64,000 nucleotides of DNA from Adiantum capillus-veneris (Eukaryota > Streptophyta > Polypodiopsida > Polypodiales > Pteridaceae). The position numbers and the translations under genes were made by a program. Shown one piece after another: positions 1 to 11,500 of the stretch. The notes beneath the pieces were generated by a model, which worked only from the letters and a program-made list of their open reading frames with translations, ran no database searches and was not told the DNA's origin. Every line of letters starts with the position of its first letter. Within the stretch, counting starts at the first letter, position 1. Location of the stretch: NCBI GenBank assembly GCA_014529385.2, contig CM043959.1, positions 92,049,529 through 92,113,528 of the forward strand. Direction: 5' to 3'.

Positions 1-1850
1 AATGTTGCCAAATTGAAAAATTTTGGTCTTTCAAGGCCTCTTTTATTAACATGATGAGGTTATGGGACAACACCTAAGGTGTATAATATATCTATAGGTC
101 AATACCCATCAACCAAACATTTTTCAAGGGTTCAAACTCATAGGTATCTTGTAATTTAAGCTCATTTTAAAAAAATTGTAGTGCGTAATTTCTTGCAAAA
201 AAGCCATTGCTATGAAAAACTAATGAAAGTGTGTATATAAATCTCCCAATTGTGTCCATATGAGGTTTTTGTATACAAATAAGTGAGAGGAATGGAGAAA
301 TTTAAAGTGGACTTTATTTTAAGGTTTATCTTTGATAAATAAAAAATCATAATTACAACATGCGCAGTTTTTTGGATATGTCATAAATCACCAAATGTGG
401 CTTGCATAACCATTAAAAATTATCACCTTATATAATGGAGTCATAGATCTAGTATATATGCATCATAAGACATTGTAAATTTAGATGAACTAAATGTTTT
501 TTGTGATCATTAATTGAATTTATGAACATTGCCTATTTGATCCAGAGGACTTTCTATATTTAATTCTAGTTACAAAGGATTTTTTATTCACATGACAATT
601 GCAAAATATCAAACACATATATTAGTAGTTACCACGGATTATTGCATGCACCCTGCTCATTTTCTTCTTAGGCTAGAGTACGGATTTTAGTGAAACATTG
701 AATGTTCTTTTGCGTAGGTTCTTTTCATGAGTGTAGTTATTATTGAGGTTATGATCAAAAGTGAGGGATTATAATTTCTATGAGTACTTTGAATAACATT
801 TTATATGTTTGCAAAAGCATTTCTTGAGATGTGTTCTAGATTTCATGTACCATTTTATTGAAATTCACAAAAAAAGGACACTAAAGTGGCTTTTTTGGTA
901 CCAAACTAGTGTTAAACAAAAAGAAACAACACTACAAAAGTGCTTTGTTAAAATAGAAACATTAAGCATAACTTCAACATAAAAACTAAAAACTAGAAGT
1001 CCAATTAGTAATCCAAATCCCGCTCCCTCCAGGCCATCCCACTCCATAACCTAATCACGTGCCATGCGTTGGGTACACAAAAACTAACGACGTCTTCGAA
1101 TGCAAGATAAGAGAGCCACATATAAAAAACAATAGAGATAAGTTTAAGGAATGTGGTAGAGCTACCAATTAGCAAACAACTTCACATATACACAAAGGGG
1201 AATGATAAATGCAGTCACAAGTCCAACAAAGCAATCCACAATACAACAACTCCATCGCATGTAAACTAGACGTCAAAATCAATGCGTCCACTATTGCATA
1301 CAATCAACATGAAGAACAACAAACATAAACATCTCAACTCCTATTGCACTACAATTCAATTAGCAACATTAGAAGATTTTTGAGATCATTAGAGGACCAT
1401 TTGGAAGAGACAAAAACAAGTGAGTCCAATCACTACCATCGCCACGTTACATAAAATTACAAGAAAAAATAAGAAAAAAACACTAAAATTGCGACCTACT
1501 CATTTAATATAGAAGGACTTTTTCAAAATGGTCACTTTTTCAATCAATGCAAGTGTCTTTTTTATACAATAATTTGATAAATGTCAATCACTTTATAAGC
1601 TATGCATCATCAATTAGTTTATACAAAACTGTCATTGGAGATGGAATTTCACTACTTTTGGGTTGAGTCAAAGGACTATCAAATTTCACCTCCAAAATGG
1701 TAGTGCTATAATTTTATGCTAATGTCACTACTTTTCTTGAAATTAAAAAACCATATGATGTGAGATTCAGTTGTTAGAGTGTTTAGTTGTCCTTTTTGGA
1801 CATCTAGAACGTACTCAATAAATGTGAGCATTTTTTGTATTGAGAATTTT

Positions 1851-1851
<1 letters not shown>

Positions 1852-1884
<33 letters not shown>
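1852..1884. repeat. (AG)n microsatellite
   Basis: This is an uninterrupted AG dinucleotide run of about 16 units in AT-rich DNA. No adjoining gene or LTR is evident. Confidence 0.95.
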
Positions 1885-1887
<3 letters not shown>

Positions 1888-2771
1888 TCTTACAAGGCCC
1901 TTGAAAAGATCTCCAAAATCTCCTCACGCAACGACAAAGTCCGAAGCAAGCCGCTATCTTTTGCATGTGAAATATGAAATGCGATAGGAAGTTTGAAAAA
2001 GACTATTCTAATCGTTTGGATGATCCAAACTCTCTCTTATAAAATATACACCTCGATTAGAAGATCTCCTCTATTATGTAAAGCAAGGAATGATTGACCC
2101 ATTACTCAATTCCTTCCAAGATTCCTAAGCGTAACCCCAAAGCTAGCCTTAGCGTCTTTCTTGAATAGAAGAATCCTATCGTCCATTCTATTATGTAAAG
2201 CGAATTTTTACCTCTACTATCTACTATTTATTTATGGACTTTGGAAAAATGGTAAGACCTCAAGGCATCCACGTGACATCTTCACCACTTTTTTTTCCCC
2301 TTTGAAGGCCATTAAAAAAAATCCCCTTTCCTCAAGGTAAGGGCTAGCGGTGCAACATTGACCTACTAACTAGGGTAAGGGTGTGGGATCTCTCTTTGTC
2401 GTGGGATGGTGTCCCTATCGGCCAATGTAACCATGGTCTCTTGAAGATGTCATGGCTCCAAATGAGCATGACAAGAAATTGTAAATTTTTGGTCTTGTTA
2501 ATATAATCTACTCACCACTAGGTGATACCCATTTTCAAAAAAGATTTGAGAGGAGAATCTAAGCAGATTCTCTCTCTCACTCTTTTCCTTCTAAACACAA
2601 ACACAATGAGAGCAGTCTGCATGGAATAGACGGTTCTCTCTCTTTATCACTCCAATCACCATGCCATTGCTTCATGCACTAACACCAGCCACCTCTCTCT
2701 CCAAGTTTCTAAAATGAGTGAATTGCAACGCTCATCAAATGAGGGGAAAGCCTTGTCGAAGGAATCAAGGT

Positions 2772-2775
<4 letters not shown>

Positions 2776-2829
<54 letters not shown>
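2776..2829. repeat. (CT)n microsatellite
   Basis: This is a pure CT run of about 27 units. It explains the Ser-Leu and Arg-Glu runs in the short frames that cross it on both strands. Confidence 0.95.
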
Positions 2830-2832
<3 letters not shown>

Positions 2833-3248
2833 TGCCATGCAAATTTGCGGCTGCACTGTGCTGTTTCTTTCACGAGACTCAAACGGGAAGGCCTACGTGA
2901 GGGAGGGCCTACGTGAGAGGGGAATCACTGCCTTCGTGAGAGCGAGGAGCAAGGGGTGTTTTCGTGAGGAGGATGGGGTCTGTTTTATTACGGCAAGGTA
3001 GGAGGAAGACAGAGCAGCACAAATCAGGGCATGGGTGAGGGAGCTGAGAGGAGAGGACCGGACAGAAGGAGCGCCACTCAAGAAAAGTGAGGGGTCCTGA
3101 GAGGAGAATATTCCCTTGTATTGGAGTGATTTTTTTTTATAGAAGAGCCAGTAGTCTATGAACAATTAGAAGCAAAGAAATATAGAGTGGAATAAAAAAT
3201 GATATTGCACTGCCATCAAAGCAGGTAAAAAGGAATGAAGGGGTTTGG

Positions 3249-3249
<1 letters not shown>

Positions 3250-3305
<56 letters not shown>
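3250..3305. repeat. (GT)n microsatellite
   Basis: This is a GT/TG run of about 27 units, followed by a G-rich stretch near 3309-3330. It is one of the few non-CT/GA dinucleotide tracts in the window. Confidence 0.95.
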
Positions 3306-3307
<2 letters not shown>

Positions 3308-3636
3308 CAAGGGGGGGCAGGGGGGCGGGGGACGCCCAATGTGAAGTAGGGGACGAAGACGGGGACCAAGCATGAGCGTAGACGGATGGGTCTGCAAAGT
3401 TATGGTGTCGTGCCAGGGATTTTTTTTTAATGATGAGGATTGCAATCGCTCACATCTTGATGTGGTAGCTGGTGTGGTTACAACAACGGCATTTAGAGCT
3501 TATCGCAGCCTAGGTGAGGATCGAATCTGTTGTAGCATCTTTCAATAATAGGATGGGACGGTAGGATTCGAAAGATTCGAAAGCATCTTGTAAAGTAATG
3601 AATAAAAGTGAGTAGAGCGATTATGTCCACGCGTAG

Positions 3637-3676
3637 AAAAAAAAATCCCCTTTTCTTTCTACATCCACACAAATTC
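3637..3676 (+). repeat. Short duplicated flank, left copy
   Basis: A block of A-run, CCCCTTTTCTTTCTACATCC and an AAATTC end recurs at about 7677-7713 with one or two differences. The compact element at 3677-7648 has inserted into one copy of this short tandem duplication. The last five bases (AATTC) are the target-site duplication. Confidence 0.75.
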
Positions 3677-3906
3677 TGTTGGGGTATAGGCGTTTGTGCC
3701 TTGCCCGGCCGCCCAGAGTCTGGGCGCCCACTAACTTGTATACCTTATACATAGCATAAGTGTACAGGGGGCTGCGGAGAAGGGAGACCTATTCTCACAA
3801 GCTTGGAATAGGCCTCCCTTCTCACAAGCTTGGAATAGGCCTCCCTTCTCCGTGTGTCTCCTTCTCTCTCTCACTCTCCGTCTGTGGTGCTCCCCGATCC
3901 CCTTCA
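3677..3906 (+). repeat. 5' LTR of the compact copia-type element
   Basis: The LTR starts TGTTGGGGTATAGG and ends CCCCTTCA. It holds two tandem copies of a segment of about 27 bp (near 3793-3846) that the 3' LTR does not have. The T-C rich end (CTCTCTCTCACTCTCC) matches the 3' copy closely. Confidence 0.9.
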
Positions 3907-3908
3907 AT

Positions 3909-3920
3909 TGGTATCAGAGC
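3909..3920 (+). other. Primer-binding site, initiator Met-tRNA type
   Basis: TGGTATCAGAGC lies two bases after the 5' LTR end. This is the standard primer site of plant copia elements, complementary to the 3' end of initiator methionine tRNA. Confidence 0.9.
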
Positions 3921-5550
3921 TATGGTGACCGCGGAGAGCACGACGGCTTTGAGAGCTTCGAGGCAATAGCTCGCTCGCTCTCGACGGTAGAGAGATTAAG
4001 AAAGCTTGGAAGCTTTGTGAGAATGCAATGGGAGCTTGTGAGCTCAATTGAGAGTAATGTATGATCTTGTGGAAGCTCAGAAAGGAGTGTGGAAGATTGT
4101 GTGTAAGTGAAGGTGCTGCCCTAAAACTGTGTGCGCAGCAGCACTGTTTTCAGATTCGTTTTTCTTCTTGTAGAATGCAGATCTGACTATTCTGTCCGCC
4201 TAGACCATCCGTTTCGACGTGGTCTACAACTTTGCAGAAGAAACTTTTTGCAAATTCCTCACCGTTTTGCTGATATTCATCTCAGACTGGCTGTATACAG
4301 AAATTCCAGATTTTTTGTTGTCGCATTGTGTGCGAGTTTGATGCACTTTTGGAAGCACGGGAGATGCTTGAAGTTGAGTGCATAAATTCTGAGCTGAAGA
4401 TGCAATTGCAGCTTGTGTTAAGCTTGTGGTTTGAGGGTTTTTTGGTAGACTTGGGCAACAAAGTACGGAGGCGTTTACACACCACCGAAGCGGTCTCTTG
4501 AGAGACGCAGTTTTTTGGAGCACACAGGTGGAGCTTCTTTCACTTGTTTTCACATGATACTTTGGCAGTGATTTTGTGCTTGGATTCATGGTCTTTGCGG
4601 ATGGTTTGCATATGGTTATGGCGCATGGTTGATGCCCATTATACATGCATTTTGACGAGCACTTTCAAGTGCCGGTGAGCTCTCTTGAGAGCATTGTTTT
4701 CGCATTGAATAAGTTTCCGGATTGCAAATCTTTTGGCGCTTGCTTATGCGTGGTTACTCCGTTGATGTACGTTGAGTGCGGATTGCCATTGTATGTGAAA
4801 ATGTGGAGCCATTTTGGCATTTCTACTCATTGGCATTGAGTAGTGTTATGGTTTATGGTAGAGATTGTACTTGAGTTTTTTGCTCAGTTTTCAGGAGAAA
4901 TTCTGTCGGATTTTTCCCAGATTCTCGCCATAGTTTGTGATCGAGTGTTTACTCTCACTTTGACAGGTTTTGTCAGTTTGGACACAGTTTTGTGTTTTTT
5001 GTATCCACTCTCGCAAGAGTGAGGAGTTGTGTATCTTTCTTTGCTTGAGACAGTGGTTTGCTCTCGGGTGGGAGAGTCTTGTGATCTCGAGCATTGTTTG
5101 CCATAGTTTTGTAGAGCTTATGCATGTATGTTGAGTGTAGTTTGATGCACATTGATTGCTCATTGTATTGAGCTTGCAGGACAATGGTTATTTTGTGTTG
5201 ATAGCCATTGTGCGTCGAAACTCTGGCGAAATTTTCCCTGGAGTTTTATGCGTATCATTTATGCGATCTAGGTAGAGATTGCAGGTTGCACTCAGCATTT
5301 GCGTGCGGTGTTCTCTGCAGGTGGGAGATTTGTGCGTATGTATGCATCGATACCGCACAGTGTGGGCTTGGTGATTAGCTCACAGATTGCAGTGTGATAC
5401 TAGAGCATGCGAGGCTTGTATTGATATTGCGGGAGCTCTATTTTGGAGTGTGTCTCACAGGTTTTACATTGTGTTTCTGGCCATATTGGTAGACAGTTTC
5501 CAGGTGTTTTTGGTGAGGTGGTTTTTCTGTCTAGTTTGCTACATTGTACT
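3921..5550 (+). other. Long leader of the compact element, no clear coding
   Basis: About 1.6 kb separates the primer site from the gag-like coding. The plus strand is rich in G and T, with repeated GAGAGC- and GCATTG-type words (for example near 4675-4700, 5040-5100 and 5150-5180). No frame resembles a known retroelement protein. The minus-strand frame of 140 codons at 4224-4646 has no recognisable motif. The stretch may hold packaging or dimerisation signals, which is inference only. Confidence 0.5.
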
Positions 5551-5665
5551 CATGGCAGAGACAGGTGATCGATCAGATTGTGACCTCTCACAGATGCGCG
5601 TGTTTGATGGGTCAGACTTTGCGGCATGGAGAGAGTGTATGCTTGATGCATTGACATAGCGAGGG

Positions 5666-7267
5666 TTGCATCGACCATTGAGTGGTGATGTAGGTAGACC
5701 TTCAAACATGTTTGACGATCAGTGGCAGGAGCTAGAGGAGATGGCACTATCTACGCTCTCTTTGCACCTTGTGGAATCTGTATATGCTCTTGTTATGTAT
5801 GAGACTACTTCGAGAGCACTTTGGCGCAGATTACATGATATCTATGATAGATCTGAGTCATCACGGACTCGTGTGAGACATGTACATTCACGAGCACACC
5901 GACAGGTGACATGTTTGTATTGTGGTCATTGTGGACACATTAGACGGCGTTGTTTTTGTCGTATGCGACATCGTAGGAGACATGGCAGTCTCAGAGATGT
6001 ATGTAGTGATGCCATGGACTCAGTTGCTTTGACAGTTGAGGCACATGTAGTGTCGGAGTATACTAGTGACGGGGATGTCACTTTTACCTCGAGCTATGCA
6101 CGAGATGCTATACATGTGGATAGTGCACTCCCTTCGCAGTGGTTGCTAGACGCAGATGCTATGTTTCATGTCACGCCGCATCGTGAATGGTTTTGTAGCT
6201 ATTCTAGAGGGATGCTTGGCACTGTACGTTTGACCGATGGATCGGTGCATGCGATAGCAGGTGCAGGAGATGTGAGACTGTCATTACCGAGTGGTGCATC
6301 TTACTTGTTACGACATGTGCGATATGTACCAGATTTGACAGTGAGTTTGATCTCGATTGGTCAGCTTAGAGATTGTGGATGTCAGATTTCGCTACGAGAG
6401 CGAGATTTTGTGATGAATTTGGGTTCGCTAGTGATTGCGAGAGGTGCCAGGAGTGGTACAGGTTACCCATTGCATGTGGATCACACGAGAGACGGTGTTG
6501 TCTCTGTGATCACGCAGCCAGGTAGAGAGCGAGAGAGCAGGCGAATCTCTTTTGCTCATGGGTTGCAGGGTACTTTGCATGGAGTGCAGAGTAGTGAGCT
6601 CGTTGTGCACACAGTTGGGGCACGACTTGAGCAGTCACACAGAGAGGTGACAGAGTCAGACATGCATGCTTTGCTAGTGACTGAGCAAAGCAGAGAGTCA
6701 GTTGTGCGAGATACTTCTATGCAGGATAGACAGGTAGAGTGGTCTTGCTCTAGTGAGTCACGACAGGAGGACGTTGTGCAAGAGTCTATGCATACGGAGT
6801 TAGAGCATGAGAGCTCTAGTGAGTCACAACAGATTGAGTGGTCATGTTTGCAGTGGATGATTGCAGAGAAGATTGAGATGTCAGCGATTATGCAGTCATT
6901 CCTTTCTATGCTCGACAGTGAGCATGGGGATATAGTTGTGCAGGATATGTCTTCTAGCAGACACCTAGAGCAGCTGGTTTGCTCTGAGGTTGCACGACAG
7001 GGTGATGCATCTTTTGCGGGCAGTCAGGAGATGCATGTGGCTGACATGCCTTGTCAGTCAGAGATGCCTATTTCTAGGAATATATATATTGATGCATGCT
7101 CCGTAGAGCTAGCAGGGCCCGCTAGCATTGCATCGGCATTCGGTGGTCTCATGTATGAGATGTTGATCTTGAGACCGGATATCGCAGCTGCAGTGGGAGC
7201 ATTTGCAGTTGGGGTTGTCAGTCGTTTGTTGACTGATGATGGCATAGTGCACGAGGGAGATATGTAG
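5666..7267 (+). CDS. Gag/protease-like protein of the compact element (533 aa)
   Basis: This is the longest open frame of the element, ending about 190 bp before the 3' LTR. Residues about 15-65 resemble the copia gag core, with the WRRLHDIYDRS stretch. A CX2CX4HX4C zinc knuckle lies at residues 83-96, embedded in an Arg-rich segment, as expected for nucleic-acid binding. Residues about 155-260 resemble the copia aspartic protease region (LLDADAMFHVTP, then the VRYVPDLTVSLISIGQL block). A Ser/Glu/Gln-rich region follows, about 310-480. Near residue 505 a short piece (RPDIAAAVGAFAVGVVSRL) recalls the end of copia reverse transcriptase. Integrase and the catalytic reverse-transcriptase blocks are not present. 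Treat it as a fossil or derived gag; protease activity is not implied. Confidence 0.7.
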   Translation: MHRPLSGDVGRPSNMFDDQWQELEEMALSTLSLHLVESVYALVMYETTSRALWRRLHDIYDRSESSRTRVRHVHSRAHRQVTCLYCGHCGHIRRRCFCRMRHRRRHGSLRDVCSDAMDSVALTVEAHVVSEYTSDGDVTFTSSYARDAIHVDSALPSQWLLDADAMFHVTPHREWFCSYSRGMLGTVRLTDGSVHAIAGAGDVRLSLPSGASYLLRHVRYVPDLTVSLISIGQLRDCGCQISLRERDFVMNLGSLVIARGARSGTGYPLHVDHTRDGVVSVITQPGRERESRRISFAHGLQGTLHGVQSSELVVHTVGARLEQSHREVTESDMHALLVTEQSRESVVRDTSMQDRQVEWSCSSESRQEDVVQESMHTELEHESSSESQQIEWSCLQWMIAEKIEMSAIMQSFLSMLDSEHGDIVVQDMSSSRHLEQLVCSEVARQGDASFAGSQEMHVADMPCQSEMPISRNIYIDACSVELAGPASIASAFGGLMYEMLILRPDIAAAVGAFAVGVVSRLLTDDGIVHEGDM

Positions 7268-7448
7268 TTATTGCGTACATACTTGCACTACGTGTACGGT
7301 ACGTCTGGTGATGTATGGACTTACACGGGAGCAGGACAGACGGATGCACACGATCACAGCCAGCCAGTGGGTATCGGTTGAGAGCGGTTTTCTCTCACCT
7401 TTTGTAGTCTTTAGACTGATTCTCTTGCTTAAAGTCACAGTCGCCTTT

Positions 7449-7459
7449 AAGTGGGAGGT
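7449..7459 (+). other. Polypurine tract of the compact element
   Basis: AAGTGGGAGGT directly precedes the TGTTGGGG start of the 3' LTR. It matches the expected plus-strand primer and resembles the tract of the Tnt1-like copia at 56386-56396. Confidence 0.85.
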
Positions 7460-7648
7460 TGTTGGGGTATAGGCGTCTGTGCCTTGCCCGGCCGCCCAGA
7501 GTCTGGGCGCCCACTAACTTGTATACCTTATACATAGCATAAGTGTATAGGGGGCTGCTCACTCTTTGGAGTCTCCCCACCCATATCTGTGTCGTGTGTC
7601 TCCTTCTCTCTCTCACTCTCCGTCTGTGGTGCTCCCCGATCCCCTTCA
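7460..7648 (+). repeat. 3' LTR of the compact copia-type element
   Basis: This 189-bp LTR has the same TGTTGGGG start and CCCCTTCA end as the 5' copy. It is followed at once by AATTC, the target duplication. Confidence 0.9.
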
Positions 7649-7745
7649 AATTCTAACTTTACCATTATGAGTTCTTCAAAAAAAAAAATCCCCTTTTCTT
7701 TCTACATCCACATAAATTCTAACTTTACGATCTTTTGGCCTCTAT
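7649..7745 (+). repeat. Flank with the second copy of the short duplication
   Basis: After the AATTC duplication comes TAACTTTACCATTATGAG and then a second A-run plus CCCCTTTTCTTTCTACATCC block ending in AAATTCTAACTTTAC. This matches the sequence left of the compact element. It was probably a pre-existing tandem duplication of about 75 bp. The next element starts at 7746. Confidence 0.65.
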
Positions 7746-8415
7746 TGTTAAGTATGGAGCCTGATTTACCCTTGTAATTTTCTGTGGTAAAAGCGCACAT
7801 TTGTAAGGCCCCCATTATGAGGAGAAGCCATCGTGCGTGAAGGAAAATCACTCACTAGAAACCAAAATTTTCACGGACAAGAATCAGGGGCAACTTTAGA
7901 GGCCTCGGAGGCAGAGGCCCTCGAGACTTTTTTTTCCGCCGGAATATTCCTTTTCGTCGAAATATTATGGCCGGACGGCGACCGAAAAGTGGTCAGAAAA
8001 CAACCGGTCGGTTGGCCGGTGGCCGGTAGTCAATGGCCGATGGCCCGTGGTCAGAAGTCAATGGCCGGTGGCCGAATTCAAAAGCGGACTTGTCTTCTCA
8101 AGGGCGGCCACACATGGGTGGATTGGAGGGTCCGATTTGGACTTATTCGCACAAGGGCGGCTACACATGGCTGTCTCTCATAAGAGAGGGAAGCCCTTTT
8201 GGACTATAAAAGGAGGCCATTTCTACACACATTTCATAGTGTGAAGTTGATGCAACAAGGTGAGTGTGAGGTGGTGAGAGTGAAGCAAGGCGGGAGCTCC
8301 ATTAAGGGTATAATCCCTTTGTAAACTACTTCTTGTTTTGAAGTACTAAAGCCATTGAGTGGCTGCTTTTCCGTGGACGTAGCCCACATTGGGTGAGCCA
8401 CGTATATCGTGTGTA

Positions 8416-8458
<43 letters not shown>

Positions 8459-8524
8459 CTATAATCTCGTGTATGTAAATCTGTGTCTCTCCATTAAGTA
8501 ATCTACTCAATTATCTATTTAGCG
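7746..8524 (+). repeat. 5' LTR of copia element A
   Basis: The LTR starts TGTTAAGTATGGAGCC and matches the LTRs at 39176 and 56397 over most of its length. It includes the GGCCGG/TGGCCGG-rich stretch (about 7960-8080), a TATA-like CTATAAAAGG near 8206-8215 and a CT tract at 8420-8454. The TATA-like box and the following 'ACACATTTCATAGTGTG' region suggest the U3/R boundary near 8235, which is inference. Confidence 0.85.
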
Positions 8525-8529
8525 AAGTT

Positions 8530-11500
8530 CAATGGCAAAAACTACCAACATTGGAAGATGCAGATTGAAGACTATCTCTACCAGAAGGACCTCTATTTGC
8601 CACTAGGCGGTCTTGCGAAGAAGCCCACAACAATGGCATATGAAGCATGGATTGTCCTTGATTGAAAGGCACTGGGAACAATCCGGTTAAGCTTGGCGTC
8701 AACGGTGGCCTTCAATGTTTTGGAGATGAAGACCACGGAGGACTTGATGAAGTCACTTGACGACTTCTACGAGAAACCATCGGCATCCAATAAGGTATTT
8801 CTTATGAAGCGCTTGTTCAATCTAAAGATGGCAGAGAATGGTTCAGTTGCAGAACACCTAAATGACTTTAACACAAACATAAGTCAACTTCGATCAGTGA
8901 AAATCAATTTCAATGACGAAGTGAGAGCTCTCCTTATACTATCATCTCTACCGGATAGTTGGGACAGCCTCGTGATGGCTATAAGTAATTCTATTTCTGG
9001 CACAAATACTCTTAAGTTTGATGATGTTGTGGGTGTTCTCCTAAGCGAGGAAATACGAAGGAGAAGCACAGGAGAATCATCAAGTGCTGCACTGTCAGTG
9101 GAAACAAGAGGAAGGCCTAAGGAGAGGTTCAAAAACCAAAAGGGCCGTGATCGCTCAAGGCGGAGCAAGTCACGCACAAAGTCAGTTCTTGAATGTTGGA
9201 ACTGCGGCAAGAAGGGCCACGTCAAGAAGGATTGCTGGTCCAAGAAGAAGAAGGAGACAGAGTCTCAAGACAACAAGCCAACATCGGAGGCCAATGTGGC
9301 AGGTAAAGTAGAGCAAGATGCTCTAATTCTCTCATTAGACAATGTGTCTAATTCCTGGATAGTAGATTCCGGGGCTTCATTCCATGCGACACCACACAAG
9401 AAACATTTCCAAGACTACACCAAAGGTAATTTTGGGTATGTATACTTGGGAGATGATGAAGCTTGTGAGATTGTCGGCAAAGGTACAGTTTCTGTCAAAA
9501 CTGCTAACGGAAATGAATGGAAGCTTAAAGATGTTAGGCATGTTCCTTCTCTTCGCAAAAATTTGATCTCTACAGGACAATTGGACGATGAAGGTCACAA
9601 CAGTGCATTCGGAAACAAACGGTGGAAGATCTCAAAGGGATCTTTGGTGGTTGCCAAGGGAGAAAAGGTCGGTACACTTTACTTGTGTACTGTTAGCACA
9701 CAACCTTCAGCTTGTGCAGCAACTACAGAAGTTGACAGTGCGGTGTGGCACTACCGACTTGGGCATATGATTGCCAAAGCAATGCAAATCCTTCAAACAA
9801 AGAAGCTTCTACCAGGTTTGAAAGAAGTGGACTTAGAGTTCTATGAAGATTGTGTTTATGGTAAACAAAAGAGGGTAAAATTTCAAAAATCAGGAAATGA
9901 AAGAAAAAATAAAAAAATTGAGTTGGTTCATTCTGATGTTTGGGGTCCTGCAAGTACACCATCACTTGGTGGCTCATTGTACTATGTAACATTCATAGAC
10001 GATGCGACTAGAAAAACATGGGTTTATGTCATGAAGAATAAATCCGATGTATTTTCCATATTTCAAAGGTGGAAAGCCTTTGTGGAGAATGAAACAGGTA
10101 CCAAGGTTAAATGCCTCAAATCCGACAATGGAGGCGAATATTGCAGCCAAGCTTTTGAAAGATTTTGTGCTAGCAATGGCATTCGGAGGCAAAGGACAAC
10201 CCCAAGGACACCTCAACAAAATGGGATTTCGGAAAGGATGAATAGGACAATCATGGAACGAGCACGAAGCATGCGGCTACATGCAGGCCTACCGCTTGAG
10301 CTTTGGGCGGAAGTTGTAAGTACGTCTGTGTACTTAATCAATCGGTCACCCTCAACGACATTCGATGGGGGAGTTCTAGAAGAGGCATGGACATGTAAAC
10401 CGGTGAATTATGCATTTCTCAAAGTGTTTGGGTGTCAGGCTTTCATGCACATAGATAGAAGCCTAAGATCAAAGCTAGATGCAAAGTCCAAAAAGTGTTT
10501 CTTCATTGGCTATGGAGAAGGTGACTTTGGGTATCGCCTATGGAATCCTGAAGATGGTAAAATCTTAAGGAGTAGGGATGTAATTTTTAACGAACAAAAT
10601 ATGTACAAAGATTACTTAGAAAGAAAACAAACAAAAGAAACAGGTGATGAGTACATGGAGCTTGAGGACGGTGAAGACTCAAGGACTGCAAACGGTGACA
10701 ATGTGCAACAACGTCAACCAAATGAGGAGCCTCAACCTATTCCCCGAAGATCTACAAGAGCAAGTAGACCTCCAGAAAGGTTTGTTCCTTCCTTCAACAT
10801 CTCTTGATCTCAGATTCTGGAGAGCCGGAATCATACAAAGAAGCTATGCAACATGAATCCAAAGAAGAATGGACGAAGAGCATGCAAGTGGAGATGGACT
10901 CACTACATCGCAACCAAACATGGGAGTTGGTTGAGTTGCCTAAAGGTAAGCGGGCACTTCAAAACAAATGGGTGTACAAGCTAAAGGAAGAAGAAGGTGG
11001 GAAGAAAAGGTACAAGTCTAGGCTTGTGGTAAAAGGTTTTTCTCAAAAGAAAGGTATTGCCTTCAATGAAATATTTTCTCCTGTTGTAAAAATGAACTCA
11101 ATTAGGCTTGTCTTAAGCCTTGTGTCTGCTCATGATCTAAATCTCGAGCAAATGGAGAAAATGGTTTGCAAATCAAAGAAGAGCTTGTATGGTTTAAAGC
11201 AAGCATCAAGACAATGGTACTTGAAGTTTGATCGATGGATGTTGGATCATGGATTCACAAGATGCAACTCGGATCACTGCGTCTACACGAAGAATTTGGG
11301 AGATGGGAAATTAATCATCCTAATGTTGTATGTTGATGACATGTTGATTGCAAGTGCTAACATGCAGGACATCAAAGACCTAAAAGAGGAGCTGTCCAAA
11401 TCTTTTTCAATGAAAGATTTAGGTGCTGCAAAGAGGATACTTGGTATGAAAATATCAAGGGACAGTACGAAGAAGACAATAAAGCTATCTCAAGAAGATT

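Larger units (their letters stand above)
1..3671. other. AT-rich intergenic DNA, no gene seen
   Basis: No convincing coding region is visible on either strand. The first 2.6 kb is strongly AT-rich with short, stop-ridden frames. From about 2.6 to 3.5 kb the base composition is richer in G and C and holds a CT tract and a GT tract. The small frames there, up to about 100 codons, are dominated by Ser/Leu, Arg/Glu or Thr/His runs translated from those tracts. I recognise no LTR, terminal inverted repeat or LINE tail. It may be old decayed repeat or true intergenic sequence. Confidence 0.6.
3677..7648 (+). mobile_element. Compact non-autonomous Ty1/copia-type LTR element
   Basis: A 3.97-kb element has LTRs of 230 and 189 bp that begin TGTTGGGG and end CCCCTTCA. 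AATTC lies on both sides (3672-3676 and 7649-7653) as a 5-bp target duplication. A primer site matching initiator Met-tRNA follows the 5' LTR, and a purine tract precedes the 3' LTR. Inside are a long leader without clear coding and one gag/protease-like frame. No integrase or full reverse-transcriptase module is visible, so it probably relied on another copia element for mobilisation. Boundaries look whole, and the LTRs differ mainly by a small internal duplication in the 5' copy, which suggests a fairly recent insertion. Confidence 0.88.

Noticed and set aside
2714-3001. Ser/Leu-rich frame of 95 codons over the CT tract
   Set aside because: It is simply a translated microsatellite. The same tract gives frames in other phases and on the other strand.
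3137-3445. Frame of 102 codons with a Thr-His run
   Set aside because: It is a translated GT/AC microsatellite flanked by low-complexity G-rich sequence.
4224-4646. Minus-strand frame of 140 codons in the leader of the compact copia-type element
   Set aside because: It lies antisense inside the element, lacks any recognisable motif and has a composition explained by the G/T-rich plus strand.
8884-9243. Antisense frames of 119 codons in both copia copies (also 40449-40808)
   Set aside because: They are shadows of the gag frame on the other strand and are conserved only because gag is.
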